The notes beneath the pieces were generated by a model, which searched no databases, was not told the origin of the DNA, and saw nothing but the letters and a program-made list of their open reading frames with translations. 64,000 nucleotides of DNA, taken from Primula veris. Lineage: Eukaryota > Streptophyta > Magnoliopsida > Ericales > Primulaceae. Where the stretch lies: positions 18,529,211 through 18,593,210 of the forward strand of contig OY821741.1 of NCBI GenBank assembly GCA_963682055.1. The letters are read 5' to 3'. The stretch's first letter is position 1; each line of letters starts with the position of its first letter. Below, piece by piece: positions 57,572-64,000 of the stretch. A program made the position numbers and the translations under genes.

Positions 57572-58893
57572 GTAAAAAAACTAAAAATTCTATTACTTAC
57601 GCACCTATAAATATTACACATTCCCTATTTAATAATATACATAAGATATTTCTATATATGACACACAAACACATATGCCCACAATAGGTTAATGTTACTA
57701 TAAAATTTATCAAAATAATTAACAGGTACACAAATTTCCCATACGTTACAAAATATAAATGAAGTGAATTGAGAAAAATTATTGGGATGCTTGACTTTGT
57801 GACTCGAACGGAAGATAAAATCTTTTCCTTATTCCATAATAATTGAGCTGTAATGTAGCTCATCTGGATTATTTGCTATTTACATTTAGATTATATTTTT
57901 CCCTTTGAACGATGTTTTACTTTGGATTTTAATTTATTTTTCTGTGTATTTTTATTGCAATAATTTAGAGTAGTATGAGTGCGACAAACTTGAAACATAT
58001 ATGTATTATAGCAGATAGATCTTAACGATCTATCGACGTAAAGATCAACTCAACAATGAAGTGATCTAAACGTTTGCTTCGGTTAGAGATCTCTTTTGCA
58101 CACAGGCAAGTCCCAGATATATACGTATAGATATAAAAGATAAGCACAATATATATAAAAGGACACATCAGTAGAAGTACTAGAAAGTAAAGGACACGCC
58201 AATTTATCCAGGTTCGCCTCAAATGAGATTACGTCATGTTCTCAAATCCTAACGGATCTTGAGATTTATTAATCTTCATTCAAGTAAAGCGTACACATAA
58301 AACTTCTCTTCCTTTAAGAGCAGAGATACCCTTTACAACACTTTTTCTTAAAGGGCAAAGCAACACTCTTGCTAAACACAAACATTTTAGCTAGGCGTAG
58401 TATTACAATAATTGGAATACTCTCGACTGTTTGATTGAACCACAAAGGTTGTGAGACAATCAAGACTTTATAACCACTCAAATTCTCTGGAAAATATATA
58501 TAAAGTGTATGTGAGTTTGAATCAATGGTCGAAGGCTTAACGAATGTATTTTTGGTTTTCGAAGGATTAAAAATAAGCAAGAATGAAAGATGTAAGTTTG
58601 TGATTTTTTGCTTTGGAGTGGTGTACTGAAATGTGGAGGGAAATGCCTTTATTTATAGTGTTGGACTGTAGATAATCTTTACTCTTTAAAATTCAAAATT
58701 TAGTCATCCTAACCGGTTGGTTTTCAGTCTAACCGGTTAGTTTTGCAGATTTGTTCTAACGGTAGTGATCTTCTAGGTCGAATATCTTGCACCTTTATGA
58801 CACTTATGGCATATAATCTTCACCATTAAATGATTCTGATCACGTATAAAATCTTTCAACGTTCGTTTGTAAAATTCAAAAATGTTTTGAATA
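57572..58893. other. Spacer, nothing recognised
   Basis: AT-rich. An AACCGGTTGGTTTTCAGTCTAACCGGTTA motif near 58711 resembles the AACCGGTT pair near 13756, perhaps a shared LTR family. No coding match. Confidence 0.4.
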
Positions 58894-59014
58894 ATTTTCA
58901 AGTCTTCAAAGATTGCTTTCCATACATACATAACCTAACTAATTAGATTATTTATAATCAGTTAGATGATGTATATATGGAAAGCTCAGAAGCAATCTTT
59001 GAGCACTTGAAAAT
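58894..59014. repeat. 121-bp imperfect hairpin
   Basis: Arms TTTTCAAGTCTTCAAAGATTGC and, opposite, GCAATCTTTGAGCACTTGAAAA pair with few mismatches. Inner arms CTTTCCATACATACAT / ATGTATATATGGAAAG continue the stem to a small loop around 58950. It is the size of a plant small-RNA precursor but equally of a tiny foldback MITE. Confidence 0.65.
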
Positions 59015-59884
59015 TAATCGGTTGGATTGTTCTGTAAGTTGAATTATTCCTTAATTCAATTTGGTCATTTGAATTTGGTCTTTTCACTTACATTTCAAAC
59101 GTATTTATCGTACTCTTAAAATCAATAATCACTTAGAGTAAATGTTAGTACGACTGATAAACTTTCATTAAGTTAAATTATATCCATTTTGTTATTCATC
59201 AAAACTTTCGTTAATTACGAATTGGTCCTCACACTTTCTTTTATTACGAAAAGGTTCAACACTACTCTTATCTCCTTTCTCTTTCTTGTCTCTTCTCTCT
59301 CTTTTCTTTCTTTCATCCCCCCCTCAAATTGTGTCACGATGGAGGAATGTCCATCCTGACCTACCCATCTAGAGTTACGATCATATACTTCGTAATAAAA
59401 GACAAAGGGACTTCACAGTCCTGCGGTTCGGCTTTCAAATTGATATTCTAATTGGGTTCATTGTTTTTCTTGAATTCTTTTTCTTTGTTTGTGTTTCTTG
59501 TAGCTTTATGGAAGTATATTCATGGCGGTGTTGTTCCTATGGTTAAATTTGTGATAGTATGGACGATGGTTATGGCGGCTCGTATATTTACGGCTGGGGC
59601 TTCACCCTCGATTGTGGCTTTTCTTCATAACTAGGGTTTTACTGGGTTATAAAGTTTACTTGTTGAGGGGCTGACGGTAAGATGGTATTTTAGTGGTGGT
59701 GATGACGTCTAGTAGTAAAGTTGGTGGTTGTGGTTACGTGATGGTGTGTGAAGGTGGTAGTGATGGTTGTGCGGCCATGTTAGTTATGGCTTTGATCCTG
59801 ATCAATAATTAGTGTTTGCGGTCCATAATGCCTGACAAAAACTTTAAATATCATTGCATTTCGATTCATTCTAGTTTTTCTTTT
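59015..59884. other. Spacer, nothing recognised
   Basis: Includes a CT-rich stretch at 59270-59325 and GT-rich sequence near 59640-59790. Open frames are short and unfamiliar. Confidence 0.4.
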
Positions 59885-60140
59885 TTTTACGAATCAATCA
59901 CATATCCGTGAAAATTGTAGAATTTGATATACATACAACAATAGTCAAAATAGATATATCAACCGTTTTCGTCGAATAGCCCTTTGCATATGACGAGAAT
60001 TCTAAAAAATCTTGACCTTTGATTTGCATGATATGTTTATGCACTCCACAATACCATAAGGATCAAAAATTTGATGAACTATATTGGTAGTTACGAGACA
60101 TCTCGCTTGATGGATCATAACTAAAATAAATCTAGACTCG
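59885..60140 (-). pseudogene. Fragment of a PTB-like RNA-binding protein gene
   Basis: Minus-strand stretch reading RFILVMIHQARCLVTTNIVH and QIFDPYGIVECINISCKSK. The pattern I-L-V-x-I-H, then VxHQxFxPYGxVExI, is that of the second RRM of plant polypyrimidine-tract-binding proteins. After a stop and frameshift the sequence CCMYIKFYNF may match the end of the same RRM. Such proteins bind CU-rich RNA in the nucleus and cytoplasm. Without neighbouring exons this is probably a gene fragment. The match is diverged, so the assignment is tentative. Confidence 0.42.
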
Positions 60141-60545
60141 ATCATAGTACACGGGTTCGTTTGCTCTGATACAAAATGAAGAGAAATCAGTCCATCATTT
60201 GACATCGGAAAACAAAGAATGGACGAGAGATTGCGAGAATTAGACATATTTTTGATAAGCTAGAAGAGAAAATAATTTGTTGAGATAGTTTAGAAAAGGA
60301 ATAAAAAGTTGTTGAATTGTTTGTTTTTAGATAATAAAGCAAGACACCGTAAAAAAAACTTCATAAAAGATCATATTAAAAGAAAATTAATATGATCCTA
60401 ACACTGACTTGGTGTTTTCTAATATAAAATATATGATATATAATCAATCAAATAAAAATAAAATATGTATACTAGATAATATGAAACACATCTTATTGGG
60501 TCCTATCATGCAATTTGGATCACAAGTTATTTATAATGTTATAAT

Positions 60546-61472
60546 CAGGGGTGGGCACGGGGCGGATTGGGGCGGATTGGTCTCAATCCTAACCCGCCCT
60601 GTAAAATAAATGGCGGGACGGATTGGGGCGGATTAGTGAAATTCAAATCCCAACCCAACCCAACCCAACCCATTATAATTAAAACCCCAACCCAACTCAA
60701 CCCAACCCATTATCAAGCGGGGCGGATTGAGTGCGGGTTGTTTCTTGAATTTTCATTTTAGTCATTAATTTTTCATTATTTCGCATAATTTACCTAAATA
60801 TTTTAAAAAAAAAAAATCAAATAGAAATATAAACTAAAAGCCAACCAAAATACGTTTAGAATGTTCGGAACAAATAACAAAACTAAAACAAAACAAAACA
60901 AAACAAATTGTTATTCATCAACATAATCAAAATAAAGTTCAATAGCTAATTGAATCCACAAGTTCAATAGCTACAGATTTCGTAATAACTTTATATAACT
61001 TCATATTTGACTATACTTCAATTACAAATAAAGTTTTTAAAAATAAATTAACCATCCATACTACCTAGACCCAGATTAAAAATTCTTTCTTTTTGTAAGT
61101 ACGAAATAATACATTGAATTTATAAGACAATATATCAATCAAATCATTAAGCTTAAGTTTGGACAATCCAAAGATTTTTTGTCTATATATATAATTTTTC
61201 TTAAATCAATACTATTATAATATAGAAACTCTTATTAAAAAAGATCTTGAGAAAATTTATATATATATATATATATATATATGCGGATTGAAACGGGTTG
61301 AGGTGGATTAACCCGCGGTTTGGAAACCCCAACCCTAACTCAACCCATGAATTTTTTTACGGATTGGGGCGGGGCGGATTTAACTTTTTTTGACACCCAA
61401 CCCGCCCCAATCCGCCCCAATCTGCACGGATTGGGTTACGGGGCGGGTTTGCGGATTTTTTGCCCACCCCTA
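60546..61472. mobile_element. hAT-type nonautonomous element, 927 bp
   Basis: Ends CAGGGGTGGGCA and, as reverse complement of the right end, TAGGGGTGGGCA. Perfect 8-bp target copies GTTATAAT lie at 60538-60545 and 61473-61480. Both subterminal regions are packed with GGGGCGGATTGGGGCGGATT-type repeats (right side on the opposite strand) and CCCAACCCAACCC runs. The interior is AT-rich with an (AT)n run at 61259-61282. No coding sequence. Confidence 0.92.
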
Positions 61473-61771
61473 GTTATAATAACTTATCATACAAAAGTAT
61501 TTTACTGATTGTACAAATAAAAGATAATTGTTTCCTCCTAAGTCGTTACGTATCCAATGTGCATGCAGCGACAAAAACAGAAATTACTAATTGTGGGTAT
61601 GACAATTCAACTAAAAAGTTATCGACGTGAAAAATTATAATGGGAGTCGCCAATCCTATTTAAAACAAATTATACTCAAAATAAATGAAAGTATATGATT
61701 TTCTGTTGTGAGAGGTGTGATGACACCTTATAGTCTCTTTAACTATCTACTTCCTTGTGTTCATAGACAGT

Positions 61772-62939
61772 TTAGCAGGGGTTGCCTGGTTTGCACTTGA
61801 TTGGTCCTGCATAGCGGGTGAGCCTGGTCACATATGAACCTGGCCTTGTCTTGATGAATTGGTATCTTGTAAAGTTGTGAGATTTTAAGGGTTTACCAGC
61901 TTCTCTAAAGAAAGCTCCGTTCATGTACAAATCTCCCTCTGATCTCCATGTCCACTTTTTCCACTCACTTTCAGTTGCGTAGTCTCTGTGTGTAATCTAC
62001 AACATAAATAATCAAGAAATGAGGATATTAGGGAAAAAAACAAACATTATTCAAACATGGATATGAATGTCTGCATGATTGATAAAAGAAACGTTTGCAT
62101 ACATGAAGAACAAACATGCATCTAGACACACATATCGTTATTTCAAGACTAAATGATGATATCTTATCCAATCGTGGACATTATAGATATAGTTTGATAA
62201 AGAAATACTATGAAAGAACTTAATTCATCCTTAATTTTGTATCACTTCGCATTTGAATCACACTTTGTATTAAATATATGATGAGGACCATCAATGTTTC
62301 AAATGAAGAAGGTTACGTTAGTTAAGAAACATATCCTTATCAAACTATCTCTATATATAATATACCGAAATGTTTCAAATCAAGAATAGCGAATTAATAT
62401 TTCTTTAACGAATATTTTTTTTTATCTTTTTATTCTAATTTAAACCTTTTCTTGTAACACTAGCTTTAAATTTTGATTAAAGAAGGTTACGTTAGTTAAA
62501 AAAAAAATCATATAGCTAGACTCCCATAAAAGTATTGTACATCAGAAAGTGGGTCAACAAACAATTTTGTTTGAGGCGTGCTAAATCGTAATTAACAATA
62601 ATAGTATGACAAAAAAAATATTTTTACTTCACTCTTTTACTAACCATGAATTTTCTAACTTGCTTAAACTAAATTACTATAAAGATATATACTTACCTCC
62701 TTGGCATTAATATCAGGGGGGGCAATGAAGCGATTGCCTTGACTGATAATAGTCGGGTGCATGCTACCACCAATAGCATACTTTTGCCAATGAGTATAGT
62801 CATTGTTCAATACATGGATGAACCCATACCTACACCTTGGCATCCTTTGTATTAATCCCTTGCCAAAATGATTGAATGCCACTGTTATTTGAATTCTTTC
62901 ATCAATATCATATTTATCATTTGCTCCAAACAACATCAC
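61772..62939 (-). CDS. Pectate lyase (PL1 family), last two exons
   Basis: Secreted cell-wall enzyme that cleaves de-esterified pectin by beta-elimination, using calcium. Two minus-strand exons are visible: 62697-62939 (81 codons) and 61772-61996 (75 codons with the TAA stop at 61772-61774). They are joined in phase 0 across a GT-AG intron of 700 bp. The first holds the PL1 signature [20 protein letters not shown], with the substrate-binding and catalytic arginine region, then [18 protein letters not shown] and GNRFIAPPD. The second has [18 protein letters not shown] and ends in a Cys-containing tail (CKPGNPC). The upstream exons with the WiDH motif and signal peptide are not found before the right edge. 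The visible part is intact. Confidence 0.93.
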
Positions 62940-62993
62940 CTGCAACATTACAAAAATAATATACCTTATGTTAGAATACACCATCGTTACAAT

Positions 62994-63168
62994 CAGGGGC
63001 GATCCAGGTCCAAGTCCAGTAAGGCTTGAGCCTGGAACAAAAACTGGGCTAGGGCAAAAAAAATCTGGATTGGGAAAAAAAAAATTATTTTTTTTGGTAA
63101 TTGGCTTTGGACAAAAAAAAAAATTTGACTGGACCTTGAACAACCTAGAGCAGTACTGGGCCGCCCTT
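62994..63168. mobile_element. hAT-like MITE in a pectate lyase intron
   Basis: A 175-bp element. Its left end CAGGGGCGATCCAG pairs with the right end CTGGGCCGCCCTT. Flanks GTTACAAT (62986-62993) and ATTACAAT (63169-63176) match at seven of eight positions, the hAT target size. It lies about 50 bp upstream of the pectate lyase exon acceptor at 62940. Poly(A)/(T) runs fill the middle. Confidence 0.7.
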
Positions 63169-63176
63169 ATTACAAT

Positions 63177-64000
63177 TCTGGACCATGTGACACTTTTAAG
63201 AATGTCCTTTACTTTCATTACGAATGTATTTTCCTATAAAATTGTATTTTACATAAGTATATTCATGTTCCGAAATTTTCTACATATGAAGGTCGTGCAA
63301 GGTTAAAAAAAATAAAACATTTCCTTTTATTTTATAATATTAATAAGTTTTAAATTTTTATGAAAGAATTTATTGGAACTTTATAACTCTTTTTGCAGGT
63401 AAACAAACTCTGATATATCTTTCACTTGTTTTATAATAAAGACATGTTGATTGTTAGGTTATCAAAAATATGGCCAGCTCCTGTTTACTGTATACTTTCA
63501 AGTTTATATTCTTGTTTGCCATATATTTATTTTCCATCTGTGTTGTTCTTAACACTCGTGACTAGAAATTCTCCACAGAGCATTAATGTTTTATCTAATT
63601 TCACATCATATTATCCTGGAGACATTTCCTCTTTCCGCTATTAATTATAAAATTCATCGTATGCTCTGTGACTTCTAGAGTGGCATGGATTGACTTAATA
63701 TACCTTATAGAAGAAGGTGGACTTGTGCTAAAAATATTTCAATTTGAAACGTTACCCTTATTGCAATGCTTTTTTGGACTATTTGTAATCCCGCCCTAAG
63801 AAATGCTACTTGTGATAAAAATGGATATATGCATAAAGCCTCAAAGATAGGAATATTTAGGTGGTTAAAAATCCTTCGCAAGATAGCTATCTTTGGGGGA
63901 ATATTCTTATTAGTAGAGATAAAATCAAAAGTATCCTTTTGTTCAAAGTAGAGAATGGTAAGCAAATGTCCATTTGATATGAGAATTAATTGGCGCAAGA
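63177..64000. other. Intron or 5' region of the pectate lyase gene
   Basis: No PL1 exon is visible in this stretch on the minus strand, so it is probably a long intron. AT-rich, no other gene recognised. Confidence 0.45.

Noticed and set aside
63705..63998. 97-codon minus-strand ORF at the right edge as an upstream pectate lyase exon
   Set aside because: It has no PL1 motif, and its hydrophobic, Ile-rich sequence looks like chance in AT-rich DNA.

Overview
This is a piece of nuclear genome from a flowering plant, most likely a eudicot. It is AT-rich, its introns follow GT-AG rules, and two ordinary plant genes sit at its edges: the first three exons of a mitochondrial porin (VDAC) gene on the left and the last two exons of a pectate lyase gene on the right, both on the minus strand. 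The sequence does not let me name the species. Almost everything between the two genes is transposable-element DNA of several ages and types.

Region by region: 1-2531, VDAC with a repeat-filled second intron. 2950-9190, a badly decayed Ty1/copia element with a hairpin-rich tandem repeat at its 3' end, followed by a Stowaway MITE. 12.1-14.2 kb, fragments of an old Ty3-type element. 14185-31662, a 17.5-kb Ty3/gypsy element of the Tat lineage, the centrepiece of the window. 31.7-37.1 kb, old LTR-like debris, a TIR element carrying an R3H-protein exon, a MITE and a PIF/Harbinger ORF1 relic. 37281-44246, a copia element with almost identical LTRs but a ruined interior. 46.2-48.4 kb, a minus-strand Harbinger relic. 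50010-51389, a solo LTR. 52.4-54.3 kb, a plus-strand Harbinger relic. 57-59 kb, foldback elements. 59.9-60.1 kb, a PTB-like RNA-binding-protein fragment. 60546-61472 and 62994-63168, hAT-type MITEs, the second inside a pectate lyase intron.

The Tat element lies on the minus strand. Its 571/572-bp LTRs differ at seven substitutions and one indel, and a 5-bp target duplication can still be read. Its primer-binding site resembles one for tRNA-Asp. Gag and pol share one reading frame (31011 to 25093) that holds six in-frame stop codons but no frameshift. Downstream of pol come an 86-bp minisatellite and a module of about 9 kb read from the opposite strand. That module holds five short single-exon coiled-coil ORFs, each with its own TATA box, and a six-exon gene of about 1,078 codons. 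The long gene begins with a domain like the 'putative gypsy type transposon' family and continues as coiled coil, and all of its proposed introns are phase 0. Single antisense ORFs are known in Tat elements. A row of separately promoted antisense mini-genes beside a fully spliced antisense gene is the best candidate here for something undescribed.
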